Source: Nemertoderma westbladi (taxonomy: Eukaryota; Xenacoelomorpha; Nemertodermatida; Nemertodermatidae). From it: a stretch of DNA of 64,000 bases. Shown here in pieces: positions 1 to 12,200 of the stretch (position 1 is its first letter; each line of letters begins with the position of its first letter). The position numbers and the translations under genes are program-made. Location: positions 1 to 64,000 of the forward strand of contig JAUCBJ010000315.1 of the NCBI GenBank assembly GCA_032718475.1, written 5' to 3'. The notes beneath the pieces were generated by a model. The model made no database searches. It worked only from the letters and a program-made list of their open reading frames with translations, and had not been told where the DNA came from.

Positions 1-640
1 CTACAAAACAAAGACCAAAGACCCATGACTTAAATAATAAAGACCTATACTAAACACATGTTTTAACTTTCGTTTATTGTTTTGGTTCCCACAAAATGCC
101 TCTGTAACCTGCTTCTTTACTAACATATAACACCTGATTTCTCCCAAAAATGAAACTGTACGTTGTTCTATTGAATTTCGTTTATTGTTTTGGTTAGAAT
201 AACGTGCCACTGAAACCTGCTCATTTCCCTTAAATAATATTTTTACATTGAGAGAAGAAATTAATTCACCGAGTTGTGAATTGTTCTTACAAAGCGAGCG
301 CAGAGAGTGAGGTTTGCTTAAATAATCGGTTATTTAACGTTTAATACAGTAGGACCTTTTCATACAATGATCTACGGAATTATATTAAATTATTTAATTA
401 AATTGGGGATCCAAACGCTTAATAAACTAAACTCTCGTATATTCTACTGTTTATGAATATTAATAAAATTTATATCCATTTCATGGAACTAATTGCTGTT
501 ACTAAAAGAACTATATCGTAAACAATAATACATTATCATAATTAATTGTGATTCTCCACATATAACAATTACCCAATAGGCGTTAGTCGCTCTCCAACTA
601 GAACTCTAGAACATACTGTTTTCTATAAATTATTACTTGT
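1..640. repeat. Interspersed repeat A, copy 1 (partial at window edge)
   Basis: This non-coding block recurs almost base for base at 17,141-17,700 and, reversed, at 38,166-38,575. A diverged piece also lies in the second intron of the right NeuroD copy (about 56,885-57,000). It carries several spaced copies of the motif TTTATTGTTTTGGTT. No protein of recognisable family is encoded; the 69-aa minus-strand ORF is conserved only because the DNA is repeated. It is probably part of a mobile element whose class I cannot name. Confidence 0.75.
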
Positions 641-759
641 TGTAGTCTTACGACATGAGTCCGCAACGTGGTACTTTGTCACGTTATGAGGATATCACCA
701 GCGCTCTTAATTTGATATTTCTGGAATAGTAAACCTGAGGTTAAGGTTAAGGCACAGCC

Positions 760-1050
760 GATCGCCTCAATGGTTGGAAGGCCCACTTTGAAAACCTCCT
801 CAATAATGACAGAGTATTGCCTGATAACTTTATAGAAGTAAAAGTGTCTGAGTCTGTACTCCCAGATATTCCCATTAGCGATATCTCCTTTGCAGAAGTG
901 AAGGCTGCTGCAAAGAGCATTAAGACCAATCGTGCCAGTGGAGTAGATGGTGTTCACCCTGAGGTCTTTAAAATACCTGAGTGTTTAAAGCTCATCTATC
1001 CCATCATAGTAGACATGTACAGAACAACAAGAGTCCCACTCTTGTTGGGG
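760..1050 (+). pseudogene. LINE reverse-transcriptase fragment (RTE-like), fingers region
   Basis: The frame through 817-1,050 reads WKAHFENLL, then about 40 residues later KTNRASGVDG and a HPEVFK stretch. This is the usual linker and start of the RT fingers of non-LTR retrotransposons. The rest of the RT is missing: after about 1,050 the sequence jumps to CCGATTATAGTA, which resembles the 3' ends of the RTE-like copies elsewhere in the window. It is therefore an internally deleted, dead copy. RTE-like assignment is inferred from the tail; the RT identity is clearer than the clade. Confidence 0.7.
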
Positions 1051-1080
1051 CGAGGTCAGGCCGATTATAGTACTGTACAG

Positions 1081-1730
1081 TAAGTAGTATTTGGTCTAGT
1101 AGTAGGTCTGCTATTCGTGTGCATCCAACTGCACTAGCGCGCGGACGAGTAGCTCTTACATTATGAAGTAAACGGATGCGTGCTGTGTTACTGGCCAACC
1201 TGCGGTACTGATAAGACTTGACGCGCTAAAAAACGCTCTAGAAACCTGTCGATAAACATAAATGCAAATCCAACAAATGCTAAAGACTTTGCAAAAATTA
1301 TGAGTTTATTTCATTGGAGCTTTTTATGTTTACATATTGTGAAATGCTTTTAAATATGAATTTAAATGAATGAATTTTAATATTAAATACTACCAGTAAA
1401 ACTACTTTATTATTATAATCTATTCGATCGGAAAAGTCAAGGAGAAAATGGTGTGTAAAACGATTCCTTATACAACATTATTTCCACTTTAAATATACTG
1501 CTATTCCTTTATATTTTTTACTGTCACCTGACAATGAACCGTTTAATATGCAGATAACCCTTACATGATTTCACCCACTTTCTCCATTCCTTACAGCGTT
1601 TGGAACATTTTCTACCTGCCAACTATAATTATATAATATAAAACCCTTACACTAGTTCGACCCCTCTTTCCATTCATTACATGATTTCAACGTCCAATCA
1701 AATAATAGTTAATTAACCAATCTCATGTGT
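1081..1730. other. Non-coding AT-rich spacer
   Basis: I see no open frame with recognisable content, no terminal repeats and no RNA gene in this stretch. It lies between two LINE remnants. Confidence 0.5.
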
Positions 1731-2404
1731 TAATGCAAGAGGTGTTCCTAGTAGTGTAAGGATTGGGAATACGATGCCGGGTGGGTTGTATCTTAGCAGA
1801 AAAGATGCTGAACAACAATGTTAATCCTTACATAATTTGCCTTATCTCAGCTTACTTTGGATTGAGCAAAATCTTCCTCAAATTCGGCGATCTTGTCGAC
1901 CCAACTCCAATAAAAGTCTCGCGGGGATTGAAACAGGGATCAATCATTTCACCCATCCTCTACAATCTTTACACCTCCAACATCATAAGCAGAATATAAC
2001 ATAGTAACCTCGGATGCCGAATTGACACATCCTGGCTTGGTACAGTGGCCTATGCTGACGATTACCTACTCCTGGGAACCTCGCTTAAATCCGTCGAGAA
2101 GATGTGCGACATACTCATACAGGAAGCCGCTCAGGTATCCCTCCAAATCGACACGAAGAAAACAAAATGGACGATCCTAAACCGTAACTATATGACCCAC
2201 AAGGAATGTTTCATTACAGTCAACGGATCACTAATCCAAATGTCGGACCATCAGAAATTCCTCGGACACAAACTGGGAAATTCTAACCCCGCAAGCAATC
2301 TCCACGATGTTATCCAGACAATAGCCATGATGTCGCAAGTTTTCCATACCAAAGGATGGGCAGCAAGGCGGCTCAACCTAGAGACCATCTTTAAGATGTG
2401 GAAC

Positions 2405-3587
2405 AATTCAATTCAATTTTTTCAATTTAATTTACATTTTTTACATTTCTCACGTAAGCACAAACCATAGCACAGTTTAGACTAGGCCATAGCTCTACAG
2501 AGCTAGTGCGGCCAAATTATAACAGGTGATGAAATGTAAATATGGGGGCAAGGGGTGGATATACTAATCAGAGACATAAAGGGCGATGGCGAACACGAAA
2601 TGAGGACGATGGGCTTTCACTGCGTCATAGATGCTTACAAATTATAGTTACTAACATCTAGTTATGAAATTATGTAAATTTTGATAAATAAGTAAATTTT
2701 GGGGAAATAATAATAATAAATAAATTTAAAATAATAAATTTAAATAAATAAGTAAATTTTGGGGAAATAATAATTTAAATAATAACAATTTAGATAAAAA
2801 TAATTTTTTTGGGAAAACTAGTTTTCGGAGTTTTAAATACGATCAAGCAGTGAGAAGAGGTGATATTTTAGGTACTTTATAAAACTGCTTCGAGATTTTT
2901 GTAATTTAATATTTTGGGGAAGGTTATTCCATACTATTGACCCGTCGAAGTGTATTGATTTTTGTGCAACTACTAATCTTGTAGATGGAATAAAGTAGTT
3001 TCCTCGCGAGCTAGATCGAGTGTAATGTTCGTGTACTTGCGAGGATTTTTTAAATAAAGATTTTAATGCTACTGGTTTGTTGCCATGATGTATTGAAAAC
3101 ATGAATTTTGCGACCTCTTGTTTGTATAGTAGATCTAGAGGAAGGATATGTAGGGACTTATAGATAGGGGCGGCGTGTGCCTGGTAGTGGTTGAATGTTA
3201 TAGCGCGGATGACCTTATTTATTTTTATTTGGATTGGATTTAAATATTTTTTGCATGTATTTCCCCAGAGAATTATTCCATAGGATATATAAGGATATAG
3301 CAGGGAGTAGTAAAGAAGTCTAAGTATATTTAAAGGAAATATGTATCGCAATTTATTAAAAATTCCTATAGTTTTAGATATTTTTGACAGGATATAGTCA
3401 CAGTGTGGTTTCCAAGATAATTTATTATCGATTAATGTTCCTAAAAATTTAGTAAATGGTTTCATTTTTATAAGTTGGTCACGGATTTTGATTGGATGAG
3501 TTGTTGTCATTTTTATAAGTTGGTCACGGATTTTGATTGGATGAGTTGTTGGATGGTTGTCATAAGTACACACTCGCCGTCCCTGTC
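2405..3587 (-). mobile_element. 5'-truncated CR1/L2-like LINE nested in another LINE
   Basis: On the minus strand an open frame (3,573 to 2,833) encodes the C-terminal part of a CR1/L2-type RT protein: KFLGTLIDNKLSW (RT motif near the thumb), KLRYIFPL, YPYISYGIILWG, and the final HFDGSIVWNNLP block typical of the end of these ORFs. RT motifs A to C are missing, so the copy is 5' truncated. Downstream (about 2,420-2,820) is a long AT-rich 3' UTR with repeated TTTCCCCAAAATTTACTTAT blocks, then GGCCGCACTAGCTC and a tail of AATTGAATTG-like units at 2,405-2,425. It interrupts the plus-strand LINE exactly where that ORF breaks, so it is the younger insertion. Confidence 0.75.
3463..3553 (-). repeat. 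45-bp tandem duplication inside the nested LINE
   Basis: The segment encoding TTHPIKIRDQLIKM is present twice in direct tandem, giving an in-frame 15-residue duplication at the 5' end of the truncated ORF. The two units are identical by eye, so the duplication is recent. Confidence 0.8.
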
Positions 3588-3879
3588 ATAATCCTACAGA
3601 TTAACTCTGACTATTGGATCCATACGCCAAAAGGATATCGACAAACTCGACGCCTACCACCGCAAGGTGCAATGTGGCCTCTTACTTCTTGGGAACTATT
3701 TGAAGAATAATACACTATATCTACTCTCAGGGACCCCACCATTATCGATCATTGCCTATCGGAGTTGCTATAGAACCTTAGTTAGAACACTTGATTGCCC
3801 CAGTCAGTCTCGAGCTACAGTTACCTTTCCGCACTGCCTCACAACTCAACATGGGTAACTCCCACTTACGTAAGGCCAA

Positions 3880-4100
3880 TCATGGAGTAGACCAATCAAC
3901 TTCTTCTAAATAGGTTTTGATACCATTCACATTCATTTTCCGGAAGCAGTAAACTTCAGTGTCTGGTTCTGCACTGACACTAGTTTCATTGACAACGAAA
4001 CTGAACGATGAATGGTCGCTGGTATCAAAATTAGGTAAACTCATAGTATTAGATACAAAGTCGTCATCATTACATAACAATAAGTCTTAATAAGGTTGCA
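3880..4100 (-). pseudogene. LINE endonuclease fragment (CR1/Jockey-like)
   Basis: The minus frame (4,080 to 3,880) reads LCNDDDFVSN, then SDHSSFSFVV, later YCFRKMNVNG and EEVDW. This matches the end of an APE-type endonuclease (the terminal SDH motif) followed by the linker to the RT. Only about 65 residues survive. It lies next to but is not continuous with the LINE at 1.7-3.9 kb, which is on the other strand. Confidence 0.65.
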
Positions 4101-4432
4101 GGGTTACCCCGCGGATCGGATGGTTCTGCCACAACGAAACGGCCCAGAACGATGAAAACTGTGGAGATTAAGAGCGGTGATATTGTGCTGTCTGGCTGTA
4201 GTCTGACTCAAAGGATAAAAACTGTCTAGGCCTAGTATCGGTATCTTTCTTGATCTTATTGTAGGCAGGCCTACAGCATAGCACGAATCTATTATGTTAT
4301 CACATATATCCGTTTGTGTATTTTTTATTATTATTGTACTATATTTCCTCTAATAATCAATTCTAAATTGAATGAGGTCACACTGATATATTATTCGCAT
4401 TATTTCATCTTATCATCAATTTGTGTCATAAC

Positions 4433-4875
4433 GGGAGTCCATGCTGGGCTCTAACTGCTGAGGACACCAAATCTCTGGATGGCACATTCACAAGAATGCT
4501 ACGCCGGGTTCATTGTGTCAAGTACAATGCACACATCTCCAACCAGACACTATATAACATTGGAGGTGTCTCATTGGTTCCCCCAAGCTTGACACTAGAA
4601 CAAAATCGCCTCCGCTTTGCAGGACATTGCTTTCGCCGTGAGGACCAGCCAGTGCATAATCTTGTACTTTGGCAGCCTCATGGAGTGAATAAGCATGGTG
4701 GACAGCCCATGACTTTCTTGAGACGCATCTTAAAGGACACTGGCCTTAAAGATGCGGATGATCTAGCAAATGTCATAGGTGATAGGGAGTTGTGGCGGTG
4801 CAATTTTGTTGACAAGCCGGCACAGCATTCTTAAAAATGCAGCTGCAATGCAGCATGCCGATCCTAGTAGTAGTA
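4433..4875 (+). mobile_element. 5'-truncated RTE-like LINE with 10-bp target duplication
   Basis: This is the terminal 443 bp of the most frequent LINE of the window. It encodes the C-terminus SPCWALTAED...RMLRRVHCVKYN...VDKPAQHS (4,432-4,834), followed by the 3' UTR ATGCAGCTGCAATGCAGC and the tail GATCCTAGTAGTAG. Perfect 10-bp target duplications GTGTCATAAC flank it (4,423-4,432 and 4,876-4,885), and the frame is open to its stop, so the insertion is fairly recent. Near-identical copies are at 52,881-53,684 and, more diverged, at 13.7, 17.7, 31.9, 39.5 and 47 kb. Confidence 0.88.
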
Positions 4876-4885
4876 GTGTCATAAC

Positions 4886-5440
4886 AAAATATCCGGTCGA
4901 ACAACTGGTGCATCCCTAAAGTTAACCCAACTTGATTTTCGAAATGTTTTTTTTGCTGCGTAAAGATAATAAATAATTATAATATTGCTTGTTAATATAT
5001 TTGATCATTATCAGTGAGAGTACATCCACATCCTGGTATAATACTGTGTCTTAATTTAGTAATTTCTACACTACACCCCCCCCCCCCCCCCCCCCCCCTA
5101 ATTTTTCTACAAATCTTAATTTGACTGTATGGAATTTGAATAAGACAGTTTCACTTCACTCCTCCTTACTGGTGAATCAGAATTTTGATTTTCGCTTTCA
5201 ATCTTTAGCTATTAGCGCTTAAAAAAGTTATCTCCGTCGATATTGTACTGTAGCAGCCAGAGGCATCCTGTATCACTGTATGCGGTTACCATATAGCGAC
5301 TCGCTGGTACTTAGAAATGATACCAAATCTGTATCATATGAATTTAGATAAAAATTCGCTGAGCCTGAGATACGAGCGCCCGGCAATCTCATTAAGATTT
5401 GATGACTACCTTATATAGTAAGGCTAGTTAATTAGTGATA
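4886..5440. other. Non-coding spacer with a poly(C) run
   Basis: No gene is visible. A run of about 26 C residues lies at about 5,073-5,098. The remainder is unremarkable AT-rich sequence. Confidence 0.6.
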
Positions 5441-8400
5441 GGTTAATCAGGGCATTCGGTTTATATCATGCGTGACCACATTCAGATAAAATACCTCCAC
5501 TACTGTTGTACAGGCATAGTATGGTAGGCCTATATTATTCTTCACCATACAGTGATGAGTATCGTATATGGTCAATTCCATGGTGTCGGACGTTGGGGCA
5601 AACCCAAATTTTCGGTTGTTTTTTACTATTTGTAGGAAGTTGTTAATTCAAGGTAAATCAGAGTAATGCTCATACTACCCCAAATTCGAAGCTCTATATG
5701 AGAACACATAATGAGTCCACTGAAAACTACTAGAGTTCTAGAAATTCGAGTTTAAAAAGTGGGTGTCGGACGTTTGAGTTTTGGGACAGTAATTTTTGAG
5801 TTTTGGGACAGTAATTTTTGGCTAAAAATTAACACATTCGTGTAACAGTGCCGATGAGAGCCTTTGCAAATTTTGGCTAACCACAGTGATCAGCAACTAT
5901 TTGGCTACCTATTATTAATTCAACCTTTGCAATATCCTAAATCTAACATACAGTTTTTGTAGTTTGATTGGAATTGAAATGGTGTCGGACGTTTGGATTT
6001 GCCCACTAATCAGGTTCTTTTATTTGTACTTTGTTAGTAATGAATGCGAGGGTTCATATTCGCTTTGTCTTAAACAACATCTCTGCTTTACGGGGGTAGA
6101 AAAATAAAATAATTTCGTTCACAACTTTTCAAACTATGGCATGTTTATCGAACTGTACATTTTTTTATCACTTATTTCTCGAAAACCTTTTATGTGGTGC
6201 TAAATGGTTAAATTATGGTTAACCACAAAAATCTGCAACTATGTGTTTAACTAATATATATCAAACTTTTGTAATATCATTAATCTAACACACAGTTTTT
6301 GCAGTTTGATTGTAAATTAAATGGTGTCTGGCGTTTTGTGTCGGAATTATGGTGTCGGACGTTCCAATTATAACAGACTTATCCAGATTCTTATATTTGT
6401 ACTATTGTGGATAAATCAATGGAAGTATCGTCCCGTGCTGTTACCCCCCTCCCACCGTCGCACTTAGCGATTCCCCCCCCCCCCACCCCACCCCCATTCC
6501 TGTTACCCCCCACCCACCAAACACATACAATATTTCAAAATGTTTCAATCTAGATTACTGATAGGCAAAAACATACTATTATTTTTCTCTCCAAAACAAT
6601 AAACAGATGTTACCAATTTGGGGGAAAGAGCAAGTTATGGAGACGGTAAAAATAAGCAATGATGTTATCAAATGAGGGAAATGAGTAATAAATAATACAA
6701 TTATATACATGGGCTAACAGGAATGGGGGGGGGGGGGGGGTAACATTACTTGAGTCTTGAGCGCGACAACATTTATAACAATGACTCATCTTGAAAGTCA
6801 AATCATTGGCCTAACGAAACAGGTAACAGGTAGCAACAGTCAAATAGTAATAGTGATGGTAATACCAACGACTATTCGACATGCTTATCGAATTATAATT
6901 TAATTGTTGTTCATTGCCGGTTACCCTATGGATTCAGTAGATTAGTTGGGTAGACCTTCAAACGTGGGAATCTCGAAACGTTATGTACTACGGATCCTGG
7001 CCCTTCCCCGGAACAAATTGGCTACTACTTGCTGGAATTAACTGTTGTTTTATGTGACATTTTAATGCCGGGTAAAGCCATCTAATCATGTTTTACATCC
7101 AATCACATGTCACAGTTACATCACAACAGTTACATTTTAGGCATATTTTAGTGCATATTCTGGGCTTCTGTACATGCCTGTTGCCAAGAGCAACAACCAA
7201 TAGCAGAGGCTTTCAGTTCGGCACTTGGACGTTTGTGAAATTTACAAGAGTTTATTTAACACCAAATTTTCTTTACATGCAAGTATGCACTACCACTTTG
7301 TAATAGCTTAATTGATGCTTAATAGATAACCTTGATATTGATACCGAAAACATCAATTTATTCCGTGTACTTTAGAAATTATGACGGATCATAAACTGAC
7401 TTAATTTTGAAGAATTATCTCAAAAAAAGAGATAGTCTCATTCATTTTACTAAATCGGTACAAACGGCCCTTGTGATGACTTTTAAATATAATATTCATA
7501 ATCTATGATAAAAATGGCACCAGAAAGTGTATTCAGTGATAACAAATTATGCATTTTATTTTTTAACTTTTTTGCCCGTTTCTTATGGAATTGACCATAT
7601 GTAAGGTGTAACAGTGTGTGACAAAGGTTAGTGTAGTGTAGGACAAAGCACAATCAGTGTCTCGGCCTGTTACACTTCAGTTAATCTGCTATTCAACCAT
7701 CAATTGAAACCTCTTATAATTTCATTCATTTACTTTGAATTAATTTACTAGTTACAACACATTTTCTGGGGTTACTATTAATTAAGAAAGAAAAAGGGAC
7801 CCTGCTTCTCTTTTGAGATTCAAGTAACTGACTACTATTTAAACAGCTATTTCATATTTTCATGTTTGGATTTTAAGCGAAATACACGTTGGTTAAATCT
7901 TTACAATTTATATTCAGTCTCTAACGCGTAAACCATATAATTAAGCAATCACCTCATTAAATACCTTCATGCAGGCCTCACACAGTGACCACAACAACTT
8001 CACACGATACTGAAAGTAAATATGTAAATGAATTTACATACTAGAATTAGCAGGAGTAGCTAACTTTGGAATTAACTTAGTCTGATTGTGCTGACGGTCT
8101 ACCTACCCTCAGGATGTTGTTATAACTGACAGTAATGTAATCAAAGAACTCCACCACCATTAAATAGCTCCTGTTGCTAAACTAATTTACTACAAGGCGG
8201 AGCTTCTGTAAGATGCTTTGCTACCGGTTTGGCATGTATTTTTGCTGATTTTTGAATTTTGCTTATTTGTAACTCTCTAACTCGGTTTATAAGAAAGCCT
8301 CATGATCAGCCTGTATTATAATAAATCGTCAATATTTCCTAATAATAACACAGGTAGTGGATTATCTACCAAATTAATCTTGATAACATTGCAATGGTTT

Positions 8401-8575
8401 ATGATAGAAAAATTGGCTTATATATTTGGGGGGGATTTACATATAATTACTATCGGTATTTTTGGTGAATAAGTGGTTTCACATTACTCTAACAATTATT
8501 ACCAAGGTATATTTATTTATTTTTTACAACTGCAACACGACAATTTTATGGTCAGCCACGTAAATCCACTTCTTC
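5440..8575 (+). repeat. Interspersed repeat B, copy 1, split by a TIR element
   Basis: The parts 5,450-5,569 and 7,597-8,575 together match 30,764-31,060 plus 35,751-36,560 (same strand). Parts also match 55,350-55,640 and 48,500-48,790 (reversed). It is non-coding throughout. Sequence continuing to about 8,870 ends in a TATATA-rich stretch after GGGCATACATGCCTGG, a hairpin resembling a LINE 3' end. It may be the UTR of an unrecognised retrotransposon. Confidence 0.7.
5570..7596. mobile_element. 2,027-bp TIR element with ATAT target duplication
   Basis: The element starts with GGTCAATTCC and ends with GGAATTGACC, a perfect 10-bp terminal inverted repeat, flanked by ATAT on both sides (5,566-5,569 and 7,597-7,600). 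The empty site, GTATATGTAAGG, is present at about 30,885-30,897 and reversed at about 55,520, so boundaries are proved by comparison inside the window. Internally the motif GGTGTCGGACGTT recurs on the same strand at 5,582, 5,762, 5,981 and 6,351, with a variant at 6,323. No transposase ORF is visible, so it is non-autonomous. Homopolymer C/G runs lie at about 6,474-6,484 and 6,724-6,740. Confidence 0.88.
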
Positions 8576-9095
8576 TCCATCCTCAAAATAGAGCTGTGTA
8601 TTTATGATGAAGGACATATCCATACACAGCTGGGTTGTAAATATATATTTTTATTTAATATCTTTTTTTTCTTTTGGTTTATTTTTCGTACCTTTAGTAT
8701 CTTGTCTGTGCACGTCACCTTATTTTAAAGTCCCACCAATTACAATCTTACATAATTAGAGTTTATCTTGTGCTCTGCTTTAATTTTAATATATATTTTT
8801 ACTGTGTATGATATGGGCATACATGCCTGGATTAAAGATTAATATAATATATATATATTTTAACAATAATTTATTTATGATTTCGGAATATCAATAGCTG
8901 AGAAACTCCCAATAGCTGGCCAATATGATGTGTCTGCAGGGTAACGCTGTGTTTTATCTGTATGATATTCCCAAGGTAATACCCCCATTATAATATCTTC
9001 TAATAGTACCTTTTGCTACTAACAATCAGTCCATAACAAACACCAATATCGTATCATTATGACATGTGTCATTCCAATACTGCATTGTAGCATTC
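8575..9095. repeat. Repeat B 3' part, (TA)-rich end and flank
   Basis: Non-coding. The sequence at 8,580-9,080 is found reversed at about 48,020-48,660 with scattered changes. It includes a TATATA tract (about 8,845-8,862) following GGATTAAAGATTAATATAAT. The class is unresolved. Confidence 0.6.
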
Positions 9096-9097
9096 AT

Positions 9098-9226
9098 AGC
9101 GGCATAGCATTCTTAATGCACGCTGCATTGTAGCATGCTAATTGTGGATTGCATGGTGGTGGCCTTTGTTAAGCCAGCAACATGTGGAGCTGCAACACAA
9201 CAGGCCGATTATAGTAGTAGTTGTAG
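9098..9226 (+). mobile_element. SINE-like element sharing the RTE-type 3' tail
   Basis: About 130 bp of palindrome-rich sequence (ATGCACGCTGCATTGTAGCATGC region) ends in AGCTGCAACACAACAGGCCGATTATAGTAGTAG. This echoes the RTE-like LINE 3' end (GCAATGCAGCATGCCGATCCTAGTAG). The same element lies reversed at 47,868-48,000, and a related piece at 37,185-37,290. A non-autonomous partner using the LINE 3' tail is the likely reading; no RNA polymerase III boxes were seen. Confidence 0.5.
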
Positions 9227-9231
9227 ACTTT

Positions 9232-12200
9232 CTACATCTTTAGTTTAGTTTAATGTTTCCTCAGAACAAGCACCCAAAATACAAAAAACAAAAATGCTAT
9301 AACAAAGGAACATGATTTGGCTATAGCAAAGCTAGTGTAGCCTTACCATATTCCTATAAGAGGAGGAAACGCGGAGAACTGGTGTGATACGGGTGATGCA
9401 GGCGTATGGAGTACGATATAGCTGGGATTAAACTATTAATTTGTTTACCTTTACTGTAGATTGTCATGATAAATTTCTAACTGAGAGAATGCACTGAGAT
9501 ATATACCTTATGGGATACTGAATACTCATGAGATTAGGAGCGGAAAACATTAAAGAAGTGAGATTTAAAAGATGATTGAAAAATTAAATAATTTTTCAAC
9601 CTTTGCATATTAAGAAATTTCCAAATTCAAAAATTTTCTTGCGAAAAATTTGTTAAAAACAAAAATATAGAAAATAGTTATTATTATCACGACCCAGAAA
9701 GAAGATTGATTTTTACTTGTTTTTTGAAATGCATCTTATTACTGCTATCACGAGATATTACTGCTCTCGAGAGGGAATTCCAGAGAAGAGGGCCCTGCAT
9801 TGAAAGGGACTGATGCCGGACTTCAGTGTGCGTACTGGGTAAATGAAAAAGACCAGCGGAGGCAGAGCGAGTATTATATGTGTGAACAGATGATTCTTTA
9901 GTGAATAAGTGAGAAAGAGGATGAGAAGGAGTTCTGTCCAGGAGTTCTTAATGAAAAGGTGAATTTCATACATTAGTATGAGGACCTGGTATTTATACAG
10001 ACGATCTAGTGGTAAAATGCGTAGCTGCTGAAAAATAGGAAAAGATGAGGACTGATAGTGGCTGAAGGTAATACATCGGTCAATTTTATTGAGTTTGGTT
10101 TTGAGGGGACGAGTTATAGATTTGAATGTAAAGGATTCACCATACTATCAACCCGTAAAAAATATAGGGGAAGACTAACGAATAGAAAAAGAGTTCGCAT
10201 TATATGAGCTGGGACAATATGGCGAAGTTAATAGAATAATTCTCCACTCTTGGGTATTTTTTTCAGAATATGGCTGGTGTATTCCCTATATGATAAATTG
10301 GAATCTATTAATATACCTAGATATTTGGATGTTGTTGTGGATCTAATTGTTTTGTTATTAATGCTTATCGGTGGTGGCGGTATTTCTGACTTTGATTTTG
10401 AGAATATTGTATATTCAGTCTTGTCAGTATTTAGAGTTAGTTTGTTTTCAGTTAGCCATTCGGATAACAGTTTGAGTTCAGAACTCATATAGTCGATTAA
10501 TGGAGAGATATTTCGATCGTTGCACATCAGTGAAGAAGTGTCATCGGCAAATAAGGTTACTAATAGGGATGTGCAGTTTGGGAGGTCATTGATGTACAGT
10601 AGAAATAAACTCGGCCCGAGGACCGTACCCTGTGGGATACCACATACTATAGACATAGAAGATGATAAAACATTATCTACTGAAACGAATTGTTGTCTAT
10701 TACTTAGATAACTAGAAATGAGTGCTAGAGGACTTCCGCGGATACCATATATTGGGAGCTTTTTTAATAGAATCGAATGGTCGAGGGTATCAAACGCCTA
10801 TTTTAGGTCTAAACACAGTACAGTCGCAAGTCGGTGGTCATCAAGGGCTTCCCTAAGAGATTCTACGATATTTATAATGGCAAAAGACGTTGTATATTTT
10901 TTACGAAAACCAAACTGGTTAGGTGAAATAATTTTGAATTTTTCTAGATAGGATATCAGATGCGTGTAAATGATGCTTTCAAAGGAGTAAAGATATAGGT
11001 CGGTAATTAGTGGTAGCTAGAGGATCTCCTCCTTTAAACACTGGAATTATTTTTGCAATTATTAGAGACGTTGGAAAATGTCCATGACGAATACTTAGAT
11101 TTATTAAATTAGCTAGATGTGTCAAAATTATTGGGGCAGCGATTTTCACCAAGTAAATAGGAAATGCGTCATTAGAAGAGGTACCATCCTTTAATAGTAG
11201 TAGATTGTAATGGATTTCTACTGGGGTAGTTTCAGATAACAGAAATGAGTTCGGTTTGGAACGACGGATATGCCGAGTTGGACAACGAGCGGACGAAGGC
11301 AGTGCAGAAGCTAATTTAGAACCGATAGTAGAGAAAAACTCGTTAAATTTGTTTGCAATATCTTTAGGGTTAGTGAGCGAGATGACATTACCATTATTGT
11401 TAATGTTTAAGCGCTTGGGAATAGAATGTTTATTATTACGGTGCAATAAAGAATTTATAGTTCCCCAGGTCTTTTTAATATTACTCGAATTTTTGGCAAA
11501 CTCAGCTTCATAGAAATTTTTTCAGCTGCCCGCAACAAACTAGTTAGCTTGTTGCGGTACGACTTATAAGTATTATGGTTCACAGAAGTTGGGTTTGTCA
11601 TGTATAAGCCGTATAATTTGTTTTTCTTATGAATCCCTAAAATAGGCCCAGAAGTAAACCACGGCTTTTTCGCAACAAATTTTTTATGTAACTCTTTGCG
11701 AGGTAAATTATGTTTGCAAATATAATATGTAAAATTTTCATAAAAATTATCAAATTTATTTTCATCTTGAACCGTACTTGAAGAGTATTCCCACGACTGA
11801 AATTCGAGGTCGTGGATAAATTTTTCCTTGCTAAATTGTTTATAGTCAAACACGTATTTCTTTTCGGCAGGTCTAAAATAAGTGGAATAATTGTCCAATA
11901 CTATGAATGTTGGTAAATGGTCCGTGGAGCCCACTTCGCACAAAAAAAACCCCAGGTGAACATATGGCAGAATAAATATTAGTAATTACATGGTCCAACA
12001 GGGTCGCCGAGTGGGGTGTTATTCGGGTAGCTTAGGAAATCGTCTCCGTAAATCCATTTGACGTTACGTTATTTAAATAATTTTGTACTTGTAGTTTATT
12101 GGGGCTCAAGACATCAACATTATAGTCACCCGTTAAAATTACATCATAATTATTACTAGCCAATTTAGCAAGGTGGTCATTGAAAGGGGATTGAAACTGG

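Larger units (their letters stand above)
1740..3860 (+). pseudogene. LINE reverse-transcriptase remnant, split by a nested LINE
   Basis: The left part (about 1,763-2,404) contains RT motif B as GLKQGSIISP and motif C as VAYADD, in one frame interrupted by a single in-frame TAA at about 1,996-1,998. The frame continues through the thumb (KFLGHKLG) up to about 2,404. It resumes about 1.2 kb later at about 3,590-3,855 with RQKDIDKLDAYHRK and PPLSIIAY, the post-RT region of such LINEs. The gap is filled by a minus-strand CR1/L2-like element. The 5' endonuclease half is absent. The clade is uncertain; a similar LINE may be represented at 32.4-35.3 kb. Confidence 0.75.
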
